This document shows, piece after piece, positions 1 to 7,110 of a stretch of 9,135 nt of DNA (positions within the stretch are counted from its first letter, which is position 1; the number at the start of each line of letters is the position of its first letter). Origin of the DNA: an uncultured Lachnospiraceae bacterium (GTDB lineage: Bacteria; Bacillota; Clostridia; Lachnospirales; Lachnospiraceae); contig CAMWWJ010000127.1 in the NCBI GenBank assembly GCA_947177925.1, forward strand, positions 1 through 9,135, written 5' to 3'. The position numbers were made by a program, and so were the translations under genes. The notes beneath the pieces are model-generated. The model worked only from the letters and a program-made list of their open reading frames with translations. It was not told where the DNA came from and searched no databases.

Positions 1-104
1 CAGTACTAACGCACCAAAGTACGGTGCGTAAGGACTGACGCCTTCATCAAGGCCCACAAGACTTCTATCCGCCAGCTCCCACTGTGTATCGAAAGGCCCC
101 CAGA
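1..104 (-). repeat. Left copy of a structured ~105-bp inverted repeat (truncated by window edge)
   Basis: The reverse complement of this stretch aligns with positions 8992-9098 at high identity, with one gap of about 5 nt and scattered substitutions. Read on the minus strand it lies downstream of prs in the same sense, just as the right copy lies downstream of spoVG. The visible part folds: ACGCACC (9-15) pairs with GGTGCGT (23-29) around a 7-nt loop, extended by CAGT (1-4) with ACTG (34-37). The element runs off the window at base 1, so its other half is not visible. I do not recognise the family. It could be a structured non-coding RNA or a palindromic mobile repeat. Confidence 0.8.
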
Positions 105-143
105 ATCTAAATAGGGAAGGTTTTCTTAAAAAATTTATTACGT

Positions 144-185
144 ATTGTAGATGGTAAGAACCCCATTGTTGCAGCATTTCTTGGA
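144..185 (+). pseudogene. Possible remnant of a diverged prs-like coding sequence
   Basis: The frame open from 111 to the stop at 429-431 has no good start codon. At 144-173 it encodes IVDGKNPIVA, which matches IVDGRNPIVA of the Prs protein encoded on the opposite strand (residues 254-263) with one conservative change. It continues with FLG, also present in Prs, after a small deletion. About 23 of 30 bases agree, and most differences fall at third codon positions, which suggests a homologous coding segment that diverged under selection rather than a recent copy. Residues on both sides do not resemble Prs. The match is short and could be chance. Nothing suggests that it is expressed. Confidence 0.3.
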
Positions 186-318
186 AGACATCTTAAGAGA
201 TATTCTGGATATATTGAAAGAAATATTAGAATACTAAAAGATATATTAAAGATATACGAGAAGAAAGAGATGAGGCATGATATCCCACATTTCTATTGTA
301 TTTCAATAACGTTCCGCA

Positions 319-502
319 AAAATTCAGGCAGTGTCTGTTTTTGGAGCCTTATATGCCATGGAAATGAGACTTTAAAATTGTGGAAGCCTTTGCTGACACA
401 ATTTTTGCTTAATGGTAAGTCCCCGATATAAAATCGGGGAATAGAAGGCTCATTGGAATGCCCGGCATATCAGGTTCCAAAAACAGACACTGCCTGAATT
501 TT
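319..502. repeat. 184-bp long-hairpin element, MITE-like or structured RNA
   Basis: The terminal arms 319-357 and 464-502 are inverted repeats of 39 nt with two differences (at 346 and 350). The first would be a G-U wobble in the plus-strand RNA. Inside are AATGAG/CTCATT (363-368 with 449-454), a perfect 9-bp hairpin AAAATTGTG/CACAATTTT (374-382 with 397-405, 14-nt loop) and a perfect 8-bp hairpin TCCCCGAT/ATCGGGGA (420-427 with 433-440, 5-nt loop). No long reading frame, clear target-site duplication or transposase is seen. It begins 35 bp past the prs stop. Read on the minus strand the last arm ends in a T run, so it may also act as the prs terminator or as a 3' mRNA stabiliser. Confidence 0.8.
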
Positions 503-537
503 ATCACAACCTATGCATACAATCTATCAAATCCCAA

Positions 538-1722
538 TCAAACTTTCCCCTTCCGATACTTATTCACCAGCCTCTGAATACGATCGCTTGGATTCAGCAA
601 ATCGCTGATGGAAGTATCATGATTCAAGGTGTCAATAATATAAGCAATATACTTGCTCATGTCACAGTTGATATACCAGGGCTTTTCTAAAAGCTCCGGT
701 GTCTGGTATACCAGATTGGTAGTAAGTATTCGGTCAATCATGCCGTCTTCGTAAGCTTTGTCAAACTTGTCCAGTCCGCTTGTGAAAAGACCGAAGGTAG
801 CAAATACAAATACTCTGCCGGCTTTTCTTTTCTTCAATTCGGAAGCGGTTTCCAAAATGCTCTCGCCGGAAGAAATCATATCGTCAATGATGATCATGTC
901 CTTGCCTTCCACACTGGTGCCTAGAAATTCATGGGCAACAATTGGATTTCTGCCATCTACGATCTGTGTATAGTCACGGCGCTTATAGAACATACCCATA
1001 TCAAGACCAAGGACGTTTGCAATATAAATTGCACGGCTCATACCGCCTTCATCCGGACTGATGACCATCATATGGGAAGAATCAATGGATAAATCCTTAA
1101 CGTGTTTTAATAATCCTTTTATAAACTGATAAGCGGGTTGAACCGTTTCAAATCCATGAAGAGGGATTGCATTTTGTACACGGGGATCGTGGGCATCAAA
1201 GGTAATGATATTGTCCACACCCATACGTACCAGCTCCTGCAGTGCAATGGCGCAGTCCAAAGACTCCCTTGTGCTTCTTTTATGCTGCCTGCTTTCATAG
1301 AGAAATGGCATGATAACGGTAATTCGCCTTGCCTTTCCGCCTACGGCTGCAATAATACGCTTTAAGTCCTGATAATGGTCATCGGGAGACATATGATTTT
1401 CATGGCCGCATAAAGAATAAGTAAGGCTGTAGTTGGCAACATCTACCAATATATACAAGTCGTTGCCGCGGACAGATTCTAAAATAACACCCTTTGCTTC
1501 ACCTGAACCAAAACGGGGCACTTTTGTCTTTAGAATATAGGAATCCCTCTGATAGCCTGAAAAGGCAAGGCTGTTCTTATGAGCGTTTTCCCTTTCTGTT
1601 CTCCAGTCAACAAGATATTGATTCACCTTTGAGCCAAGCTCCTGACAGCCCTTTAAAGGAATGATGCCCAGTGAACCAACCGGTATTGTTTCTAAGTTTT
1701 TTGTTTCTTCGCGTTTCGACAT
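538..1722 (-). CDS. prs: Ribose-phosphate pyrophosphokinase (PRPP synthetase), long form
   Basis: The product makes phosphoribosyl pyrophosphate from ribose 5-phosphate and ATP in the cytoplasm, feeding purine, pyrimidine, NAD, histidine and tryptophan synthesis. At 394 residues it is clearly longer than the usual 310-320, with extra sequence at the N-terminus (about residues 1-80) and a C-terminal extension. Family features are visible in order: VRGND (84-88), LYESRQHKR (141-149) where typical enzymes have the ATP-binding YARQDRK segment, FDAHD (175-179), a catalytic-loop KRRD (247-250), and the PRPP-binding loop IIIDDMISSGES (277-288). The ATG start is supported by AAGGAGG at 1729-1735, which overlaps the stop codon of the upstream dnaC-like gene (11-bp gap), so the genes are probably translationally coupled. 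It is the last gene of the dnaD-dnaC-prs run. The family is certain. Whether the long form is fully active cannot be judged from sequence alone. Confidence 0.93.
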   Translation of the reverse strand: MSKREETKNLETIPVGSLGIIPLKGCQELGSKVNQYLVDWRTERENAHKNSLAFSGYQRDSYILKTKVPRFGSGEAKGVILESVRGNDLYILVDVANYSLTYSLCGHENHMSPDDHYQDLKRIIAAVGGKARRITVIMPFLYESRQHKRSTRESLDCAIALQELVRMGVDNIITFDAHDPRVQNAIPLHGFETVQPAYQFIKGLLKHVKDLSIDSSHMMVISPDEGGMSRAIYIANVLGLDMGMFYKRRDYTQIVDGRNPIVAHEFLGTSVEGKDMIIIDDMISSGESILETASELKKRKAGRVFVFATFGLFTSGLDKFDKAYEDGMIDRILTTNLVYQTPELLEKPWYINCDMSKYIAYIIDTLNHDTSISDLLNPSDRIQRLVNKYRKGKV

Positions 1723-1733
1723 GAAAAGCCTCC

Positions 1734-2705
1734 TTACTTTCTGTTTGCAATTCTTTTTTTGTGCATACGAATATCCTGTCCGGATAATTTATATAATTGA
1801 AAATAACTTGTAATACGGGAAAAAATTCGTTCGGAATAGCGCATACTCAGCTCTTCTAAAGAAAGATTTGTAGAAATAATAGTAGCATTCTTCCGAAGCT
1901 GCCGTTCATTTAAACAGGAAAATAAACTGGAGGCAACAAAGGAATTTGTAAGCTCCGTTCCCAAATCGTCAATAATCAAAAGATCACAAGTGTATAAATC
2001 ATCATAAATACGGCTCAGTTCTTCCTTGCTTTGGTGTTCAAAGGTCATTTTTGACAAGGTATCAAAAAGCCTTGAAGAGCTGAAATAAATGACAGAATAT
2101 CCTCTGTCCATAAGCTCCTTGGCAATACAATTGGATAAAAATGATTTACCAGTTCCTACTGTACCATAAAAAAATAAATTATGATAGTCTGAGCGGAAAT
2201 CTTCTATAAATTTTTTGCTGCCCTCTACCGCATGGGAAAAACGTTTCAAATCCTCCCCTATATAGTATTCTGTGGAAAGCTTGGAAAAATTTTCTTCTTT
2301 CAACATTTCCTTTATGTTGGACTGCTGGTAAAGAAGATTAATGACAGCCTGCTTAAAACACCTGCATTTCTCACCATCGATAAAGCCGGTATCCTTACAA
2401 AGCGGACAGTCATAAATCGGTTCTAAATAATCATCAGGATAGCCTGCGTCTCTTAAAAGCCTTTTTTTTTCATGGGAAAGAGCAGAAATTTCATCATGAA
2501 GGGAGGCAGTGGCATGAACATCGCCGTTTAAAAGCCTTTTCCCTCTTTCCAGACAAAGGGAGGAGATGGAACGGCTTATTTCCTCATACTTTGGAAGCTT
2601 TTCCTGTATTTCCTTAAAACGTTTGTCCAAAAGGTAAGTATTTCTGCTTTGTGTCTTTTCATAATTCCGCATGATGGAATCATACTGGGCATTTGTCAAT
2701 GCCAT
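1734..2705 (-). CDS. DnaC/DnaI-type AAA+ helicase loader
   Basis: This 323-residue ATPase of the DnaC/DnaI family probably loads the replicative helicase onto DNA at the origin or at restarted forks. The N-terminal half is helical and charged. It is followed by a probable zinc site, CPLC (100-103) with CRC (114-116), as in the DnaI-type adaptor domain. The AAA+ core has Walker A GTVGTGKS (171-178), Walker B LLIIDDLG (232-239), a sensor I region IISTN (266-270) and arginine-finger candidates in RYSERIFSRI (R283, R287). I place the start at the ATG at 2703-2705, not the in-frame TTG at 2724-2726, because AAGGAGG (2711-2717) lies 5 nt before that ATG and inside the longer reading. The gene follows the dnaD-like gene by 17 bp and precedes prs by 11 bp. 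The pairing resembles dnaB-dnaI of Bacillus. Confidence 0.9.
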   Translation of the reverse strand: MALTNAQYDSIMRNYEKTQSRNTYLLDKRFKEIQEKLPKYEEISRSISSLCLERGKRLLNGDVHATASLHDEISALSHEKKRLLRDAGYPDDYLEPIYDCPLCKDTGFIDGEKCRCFKQAVINLLYQQSNIKEMLKEENFSKLSTEYYIGEDLKRFSHAVEGSKKFIEDFRSDYHNLFFYGTVGTGKSFLSNCIAKELMDRGYSVIYFSSSRLFDTLSKMTFEHQSKEELSRIYDDLYTCDLLIIDDLGTELTNSFVASSLFSCLNERQLRKNATIISTNLSLEELSMRYSERIFSRITSYFQLYKLSGQDIRMHKKRIANRK

Positions 2706-2710
2706 GGCAG

Positions 2711-2717
2711 CCTCCTT
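2711..2717 (-). promoter_or_regulatory. Ribosome binding site that decides the dnaC-like start
   Basis: AAGGAGG on the minus strand, 5 nt upstream of the ATG at 2703-2705. The alternative TTG start at 2724-2726 would place this site inside the coding region and would overlap the TGA of the upstream gene. Confidence 0.85.
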
Positions 2718-2722
2718 TATTG

Positions 2723-3745
2723 TCAATTGCTTATAATTTCCTGTTCTAAGCTGGCATAATCATAGGTATTTTGCTGAAAGTTCTGAAACTGTCCGCCTGT
2801 CTTTTGGGGAACTGTTTTCGTCTGTTTAAAGCTTTGGTCAAAAGCAAACGCCTGAGCCTTGCTGTGGACACCTGCCTTCAGCCATTTATTTAAAATACCG
2901 TCAGTATATTGAAAACGGTTCTTATCCACTGCCAGAACAGCCTTTTCACAGGCAGTCAGAATCAGTTCTTTGTCAAAGCCGTATTCTTTATTCCACTTAG
3001 TAATATAATCAGCTTCTGTCTGCGTGGGAGAGGATTGCTTTCCAAGTGCTTTCATGACTCCGTACACCAGCTTGTCATATTTGTTGGAACGGAGTTTGGC
3101 CTGTCTTACCGTGGTAATATTTTCCTCAGCCCAGTTCATGGCTACCTTTTCTATGTAATGCATGCTTTTATGGTCGTGTCCTACGCAGTATTCAATCAGA
3201 TAATCAATCAGCTCCTGAGAGAAGCCCAGAGTATCATAAAAAAATACAATGCTGTTTATCTCGGATGTGGAAAGGGTTTTTTCCAAATACTGTTCTGCCA
3301 CAAAAATAATTTCAGAAAAGACTTCATCGTCTTTCAATGCACGAAGCTGGCTGGGAGTGTATTTTGGCTTTTCAACTGCCTTCTTTTCGGTTTTGACAGG
3401 AGCCGGCGCCGTCTTTCGGGCAAGGGGAACGATTTCCCCTTTGGGCATTTTATCCAGATCCTGAATGTGAATGCCGGAAATATGGCTGTTTTCATTATAA
3501 TCTAAAAGAAGGAGCTTTTTTTCCTCCCAATATTTAAGCGCACGGATAATGTCCCGCTCTGTAAGATTGAATTTATCTGCAATATCCGATATGCTGATGG
3601 GTAGATTTGCACTCATCATGCGAATCAGATATAGATAAATCTTAAGCTGGGCATCATTGGCATCCTTCATATATTCATCAATGAAGCAATTGGAGATAAC
3701 CGTAGCATCTGAATAATTGTCCTTGTAAATTGTGAGGGGGCTCAT
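2723..3745 (-). CDS. DnaD-domain primosome protein
   Basis: This 340-residue protein has the layout of DnaD/DnaB-type replication initiation proteins of Firmicutes, which remodel origin DNA and help recruit the helicase-loader complex. Residues about 32-90 look like a winged-helix domain. A Pro/Ala/Lys-rich linker (about 103-130) follows, then two DnaD-like C-terminal domains (about 140-216 and 227-297). Each of the two carries the family signature Y-x3-hydrophobic-x3-W: Y197/V201/W205 and Y280/I284/W288. The tail is rich in Gln, Asn and Phe and is probably disordered. The two tandem DnaD domains resemble the DnaB (Bacillus) arrangement as much as DnaD, so I give no gene symbol. The ATG is preceded by AGGTGA, about 6 nt upstream. 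It is the first gene of the operon, behind a TATAAT promoter and a set of DnaA boxes. Confidence 0.88.
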   Translation of the reverse strand: MSPLTIYKDNYSDATVISNCFIDEYMKDANDAQLKIYLYLIRMMSANLPISISDIADKFNLTERDIIRALKYWEEKKLLLLDYNENSHISGIHIQDLDKMPKGEIVPLARKTAPAPVKTEKKAVEKPKYTPSQLRALKDDEVFSEIIFVAEQYLEKTLSTSEINSIVFFYDTLGFSQELIDYLIEYCVGHDHKSMHYIEKVAMNWAEENITTVRQAKLRSNKYDKLVYGVMKALGKQSSPTQTEADYITKWNKEYGFDKELILTACEKAVLAVDKNRFQYTDGILNKWLKAGVHSKAQAFAFDQSFKQTKTVPQKTGGQFQNFQQNTYDYASLEQEIISN

Positions 3746-3799
3746 TTCCGTTCACCTGTCCTTTGTTTTTTCGGCTTCCAACATTTGAAAGCAAGAAGA

Positions 3800-3828
3800 A
3801 TTATAGCACATATTTTTCAAAATGCAAA
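3800..3828 (-). promoter_or_regulatory. Probable SigA-type promoter of the dnaD-dnaC-prs operon
   Basis: On the minus strand a perfect -10 TATAAT (3800-3805) stands 17 bp from a -35-like TTTGCA (3823-3828). With a 16-bp spacer the hexamer would be TTGCAT. The -10 ends about 55 bp before the dnaD-like ATG. The -35 is weak, which fits a promoter helped or controlled by a DNA-binding protein. The DnaA boxes upstream make DnaA a candidate, but this is inference. Confidence 0.6.
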
Positions 3829-3884
3829 CAGTAAATTTGCCCTGAACCCTTGAAAATACGGGCTTTCCGGCAGTTTGGCCCTTT

Positions 3885-3902
3885 TGTGGAAAATGTGGAT
3901 AG
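3885..3902 (-). promoter_or_regulatory. Tandem DnaA-box-like sites (proximal pair)
   Basis: Two 9-mers abut without a gap. On the minus strand they read TTTTCCACA (3885-3893) and CTATCCACA (3894-3902). The first fits the TTWTNCACA consensus and the second differs at its first base. They lie about 57 bp upstream of the predicted -35 of the dnaD-like operon. Confidence 0.65.
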
Positions 3903-4001
3903 AAGGTACACATAATGTCTTTCCGAAAAGAAAAAGGTCGGTTAAAAGCAAGCAAAATAAGAAGATTTTCATGGAAAGAAAATATAATTATGTAAACCTG
4001 C

Positions 4002-4057
4002 TTATCCACATTTAAAAAAGTATTTTTTATTGTTTATAATGTGGATAATGTGGACAA
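4002..4057. promoter_or_regulatory. DnaA-box cluster (distal, two perfect boxes)
   Basis: TTATCCACA is present perfectly at 4002-4010 on the plus strand and again perfectly at 4040-4048 on the minus strand. It is directly followed by a third minus-strand box, TTGTCCACA (4049-4057, one mismatch), which ends 2 bp before the murC stop codon. The boxes flank an AT-only stretch with the small palindrome AAAAAAGTATTTTTT (4014-4028). Together with the proximal pair this makes five boxes in about 175 bp. DnaA control of the downstream primosome operon is the simplest reading. There is no dnaA or dnaN here, so I do not call it oriC. Confidence 0.75.
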
Positions 4058-4059
4058 GA

Positions 4060-5469
4060 TTATATGCCCAAGAGCTTTTCGCCGATTTTTACCACATCTC
4101 CGGCTCCCATGGTTATCAACAAATCATTTTGGGAACAATTTTCTAATAAAAAGTTTTCGACTTCATCAAAGGACGGGAAATAATGGCAGTCTGTTCCAAG
4201 TTTTTCGATTTCCTTTAATAAATCCATGGAGCTTATTCCAATGGTATTTTTTTCCCTTGCGGCATAAATGTCTGTCAGGACTACATGATCTGCAAGGGAA
4301 AGCGCCGAAGCAAAATCTGTAAGAAAAGCTTTGGTACGAGTATAAGTATGAGGCTGGAATACGCACCATATATCTTTGTGGGGATATTTTTCCGCCGCCT
4401 GCAGGGTTGCCCTGATTTCGGTAGGATGATGGGCATAATCATCTAAAATGGTAATTTTCCCCAGCATGCCCTTTATTTCAAAACGTCTGTCCGTTCCGTG
4501 AAAGGCAAGAAGGGCGCTGGCAGCTGTTTCCTGAGGAATGCCCAGTAAATCGGCAAGGGCAATGGCTGCAAGGGAATTGAGCACATTATGCTCACCTGTG
4601 ACTCCCAGTGTGATTTTCTCTGCAGTTATGTCAGAGCCGGTTTTCATTCCGGCAGCCTTTGGTGAGCGGCAGAGAGTATAGCTGGGTCTTGCCAATTCAT
4701 CATAAGTAATGTCCTTTGGATAATAGTCGGATTCCGGGCCCGAGCCATAAGTAATAATCGTACATTCTAAATCGGAAATAATCGTATCTATGCCCTTTAT
4801 GTCCCCGTTTATGATCAGGGTGCCGTCTTTTGGAAGAAGCTTTGCAAAACGATGAAAGGAATCACGGATCTGTTCAATGTTCTGAAAGAAATCCATGTGA
4901 TCTTCCTCAACATTGAGAATCAGACTTATTTTTGGGAAAAAGCTTAAGAAGCTGTTGGTATATTCACATGCTTCTGTGACAAAATAAGGAGAAGCGCCAA
5001 TACGGATGTTGCCTCCTATAGATTTTAGTATTCCGCCAATGGAAAGCGTTGGATCCATATTTGCTGCCAGCAGGATTTCGGAGACCATGGAGGTTGTCGT
5101 AGTCTTGCCATGGGTTCCGCTGACGGCAATGGGAAGTGCATAATTTTTCATGATCTGTCCCAGAAGCTCGGCCCTTGTCATGCAGGGGATTTTCTTTGCT
5201 CTTGCTGCCTGCAATTCCGGATTGTCTTCATGGATTGCTGCAGTATAGACAACTAATTGGACAGAATCAGTAATATTTGAAGCATTTTGTCCATAATATA
5301 CAATAACTCCCTTTCTTTCCAGGGACTCTGTCAATGGAGATTTTTTTGCATCGGAACCGCTGATGGTAAAACTCCTGTCAGCCAGAATTTCGGCCAAGCC
5401 GCTCATGCTGATGCCGCCGATACCTATGAAATGGATGGAAATAGGTTTTGAAAAATCAATATTGTACAT
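4060..5469 (-). CDS. murC: UDP-N-acetylmuramate--L-alanine ligase
   Basis: The product adds L-alanine to UDP-N-acetylmuramic acid in an ATP-dependent reaction, the first amino-acid step of cytoplasmic peptidoglycan precursor synthesis. The 469 residues are near the usual MurC length. In order: an N-terminal nucleotide-binding GIGGISMSG (16-24), the ATP P-loop GTHGKTTTT (118-126), an EACEY segment (166-170), NVEEDHMD (186-193), the ligase signature DDYAHHPTEI (343-352), and FQPHTYTRTK (371-380) in the C-terminal Mur ligase domain. GIGGISMSG, HHPTE and PHTYTRT point to MurC rather than MurD, MurE or MurF. The ATG follows AAGGAAGGA by about 6 nt. It is transcribed away from glgC. No clear terminator lies between murC and the dnaD-like gene, so read-through into that operon is possible. 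Confidence 0.95.
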   Translation of the reverse strand: MYNIDFSKPISIHFIGIGGISMSGLAEILADRSFTISGSDAKKSPLTESLERKGVIVYYGQNASNITDSVQLVVYTAAIHEDNPELQAARAKKIPCMTRAELLGQIMKNYALPIAVSGTHGKTTTTSMVSEILLAANMDPTLSIGGILKSIGGNIRIGASPYFVTEACEYTNSFLSFFPKISLILNVEEDHMDFFQNIEQIRDSFHRFAKLLPKDGTLIINGDIKGIDTIISDLECTIITYGSGPESDYYPKDITYDELARPSYTLCRSPKAAGMKTGSDITAEKITLGVTGEHNVLNSLAAIALADLLGIPQETAASALLAFHGTDRRFEIKGMLGKITILDDYAHHPTEIRATLQAAEKYPHKDIWCVFQPHTYTRTKAFLTDFASALSLADHVVLTDIYAAREKNTIGISSMDLLKEIEKLGTDCHYFPSFDEVENFLLENCSQNDLLITMGAGDVVKIGEKLLGI

Positions 5470-5755
5470 GATTGTCCTTCCTTTATTTATAATAAGTAAT
5501 TTTTTTATCTTATATTACAGTATATCCCAGGCAGGTAAAAAAATCCAATTATATTTTAAAAGAACCATAAAAAGGCAAAAAATAAAAATAGAAAGGTCCT
5601 TATTTAGCAAAAATATCTATAAAATAGTACTAAAGTCTCAGCGAAGAATTAGAGAAATGGGAGATATACACAAATGAAGCTCGAAAAATGTGGATTTAAT
5701 TATACAAAATAGACATATAAAATGGAAATCATATGAAAATATTTTGTAAAAATTA
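5470..5755. other. AT-rich divergent intergenic region (murC/glgC)
   Basis: This part of the 366-bp gap between the divergent murC and glgC genes is very AT-rich. I see no believable gene in it. The murC ribosome site (AAGGAAGGA on the minus strand) is at its left edge, and TATAAA- or TATAAG-like -10 candidates for murC occur near 5480-5520 without a convincing -35. One DnaA-like 9-mer with a mismatch (TGTGGATTT, near 5689) stands alone, and I do not count it as a site. Confidence 0.5.
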
Positions 5756-5784
5756 TTCACTTTGAAGTAAGAGTGTGTTATAAT
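5756..5784 (+). promoter_or_regulatory. Probable promoter of glgC-glgD(-spoVG)
   Basis: A perfect -10 TATAAT (5779-5784) lies 17 bp after a -35-like TTCACT (5756-5761, four of six matches to TTGACA). The -10 ends about 51 bp before the glgC ATG, which has GAGGTGA (5825-5831) as its ribosome binding site. No operator is evident. Confidence 0.65.
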
Positions 5785-5835
5785 GAGTGAACCGAGATAA
5801 GATCGTGTCAAGATAAAAAGTTAAGAGGTGAAGAT

Positions 5836-7110
5836 ATGATTAAGAAAGAAATGATTGCCATGTTATTAGCAGGAGGACAAGGTAGCCGTTTAGGTGTCCT
5901 GACTGCAAAGGTAGCAAAACCGGCAGTTGCATTTGGGGGAAAATACCGTATTATTGACTTTCCACTAAGTAATTGCATCAATTCCGGAGTAGATACGGTA
6001 GGGGTATTAACACAATATCAGCCGCTTCGACTAAATACGCATATTGGAATTGGAATTCCCTGGGATCTGGATCGAAATATCGGTGGTGTAACCGTTCTTC
6101 CGCCCTATGAGAAGAGCACTAACAGCGAATGGTATACAGGAACAGCAAATGCCATATACCAGAACATAGATTATATGGACAGCTTTAATCCGGACTATGT
6201 GCTAATATTGTCTGGTGACCATATTTATAAGATGGACTACGAGGTTATGCTTGATTATCATAAGTCAAAGGGAGCAGAGGTGACTCTGGCAGCCATGCCT
6301 GTACCTATGGAGGAGGCAAAGCGCTTTGGTATTCTTATTACCGACGATAACCGCCAGATCAACGAATTTGAGGAAAAACCGGAAAATCCCAGAAGCAATC
6401 TGGCTTCAATGGGCATTTATATTTTCAATTGGAAAACCTTAAAGGAAGCTCTTATCGCCAATGCCAACCAGCCGGCTCTTGATTTTGGAAAGCATGTCAT
6501 CCCATACTGTCATAAAAACGGTGCGCCTATATTTGCCTATGAGTACAACGGCTACTGGAAGGATGTAGGAACCCTTCATTCTTATTGGGAAGCCAATATG
6601 GAGCTGGTTGACGTAGTTCCGGAATTTAATTTATATGAAGAGTATTGGAAGATATATACAAAAAGCGATGTTCTTCCTCCACAGTATATATCAGCAGAAA
6701 GCGAAGTGGAAAGAAGCATTGTCAGCGAAGGGTCTCAGATTTACGGAAAGGTCTACAATTCTGTAATCGGCTGCGGCGTAGTAATCGGCAAAGATACGGT
6801 AGTAAGGGATTCCATCATCATGAACAATACGGAGATTGGTGCCCAGGGTGAGATTTACAAATCCATTATTGCCGAGAATGTACAGATTGGAGATTGTGTA
6901 AAGCTGGGAGTAGGAGAAGAAGTGCAAAATGAAACAGACCCGCACATTTACAACAACGGTATCGTAACCATCGGTGAAAAGTCCGTTGTTCCCAGCCATG
7001 TGTCAATAGGTAAGAATACTGTAGTCTCCGGCATTACTACGGCAGAGGATTATAAAGATGATTACCTTCCAAGCGGAAAAACTTTAATTAAGGTAGGTGA
7101 AGAGTCATGA
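5836..7110 (+). CDS. glgC: Glucose-1-phosphate adenylyltransferase, catalytic subunit
   Basis: The product forms ADP-glucose and pyrophosphate from glucose 1-phosphate and ATP, the committed step of bacterial glycogen synthesis. Of its 424 residues the N-terminal two thirds are a nucleotidyltransferase fold with the intact signature GGQGSRL (13-19), KPAVAFGGKYR (28-38), SGDH (126-129, with the catalytic Asp 128), FEEKP (158-162) and GYWKDVGT (239-246, whose Asp matches the second metal-binding Asp of the family). The C-terminal third (about 290 onward) is a left-handed beta-helix with hexapeptide-like repeats. Start at the ATG behind GAGGTGA. The stop overlaps the glgD start in ATGA (7107-7110), so the subunits are translationally coupled and probably made in equal amounts. 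Confidence 0.96.
   Translation: MIKKEMIAMLLAGGQGSRLGVLTAKVAKPAVAFGGKYRIIDFPLSNCINSGVDTVGVLTQYQPLRLNTHIGIGIPWDLDRNIGGVTVLPPYEKSTNSEWYTGTANAIYQNIDYMDSFNPDYVLILSGDHIYKMDYEVMLDYHKSKGAEVTLAAMPVPMEEAKRFGILITDDNRQINEFEEKPENPRSNLASMGIYIFNWKTLKEALIANANQPALDFGKHVIPYCHKNGAPIFAYEYNGYWKDVGTLHSYWEANMELVDVVPEFNLYEEYWKIYTKSDVLPPQYISAESEVERSIVSEGSQIYGKVYNSVIGCGVVIGKDTVVRDSIIMNNTEIGAQGEIYKSIIAENVQIGDCVKLGVGEEVQNETDPHIYNNGIVTIGEKSVVPSHVSIGKNTVVSGITTAEDYKDDYLPSGKTLIKVGEES

Noticed and set aside
1..104. Known RNA classes for the end repeat (6S RNA, tmRNA, SRP RNA, RNase P RNA, group II intron domain V)
   Set aside because: None of the signature motifs I know for these is present, and two copies flanking one region argue against single-copy housekeeping RNAs.
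1208..1218. Further DnaA-like 9-mers inside genes (TTGTCCACA in prs, TTATCCACT near 2922, TGTGGATTT near 5689)
   Set aside because: Isolated and imperfect, mostly inside coding sequence, and consistent with chance.
2703..2726. TTG start for the dnaC-like gene with a 4-bp overlap of the upstream stop
   Set aside because: A strong AAGGAGG lies inside that extension, 5 nt before an ATG, so the ATG is preferred.
3752..4009. Minus-strand frame of 85 codons upstream of the dnaD-like gene
   Set aside because: It overlaps the promoter and DnaA boxes, lacks a clear ribosome site and has no recognisable domain.
4012..4040. Plus-strand promoter-like TTAAAA...TATAAT that would run antisense into murC
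   Set aside because: The -35 is poor and the region is AT-only, where such matches are common. The DnaA boxes explain the constraint better.
3885..4057. A chromosomal replication origin
   Set aside because: Box density is suggestive, but no dnaA, dnaN, rpmH or gidA is present and the perfect boxes are few. Operon regulation is simpler.
5363..5677. Plus-strand frame of 104 codons overlapping the murC start
   Set aside because: Its first third is antisense to murC, and the rest is AT-rich intergenic DNA giving Lys/Ile-rich sequence. No convincing start site.
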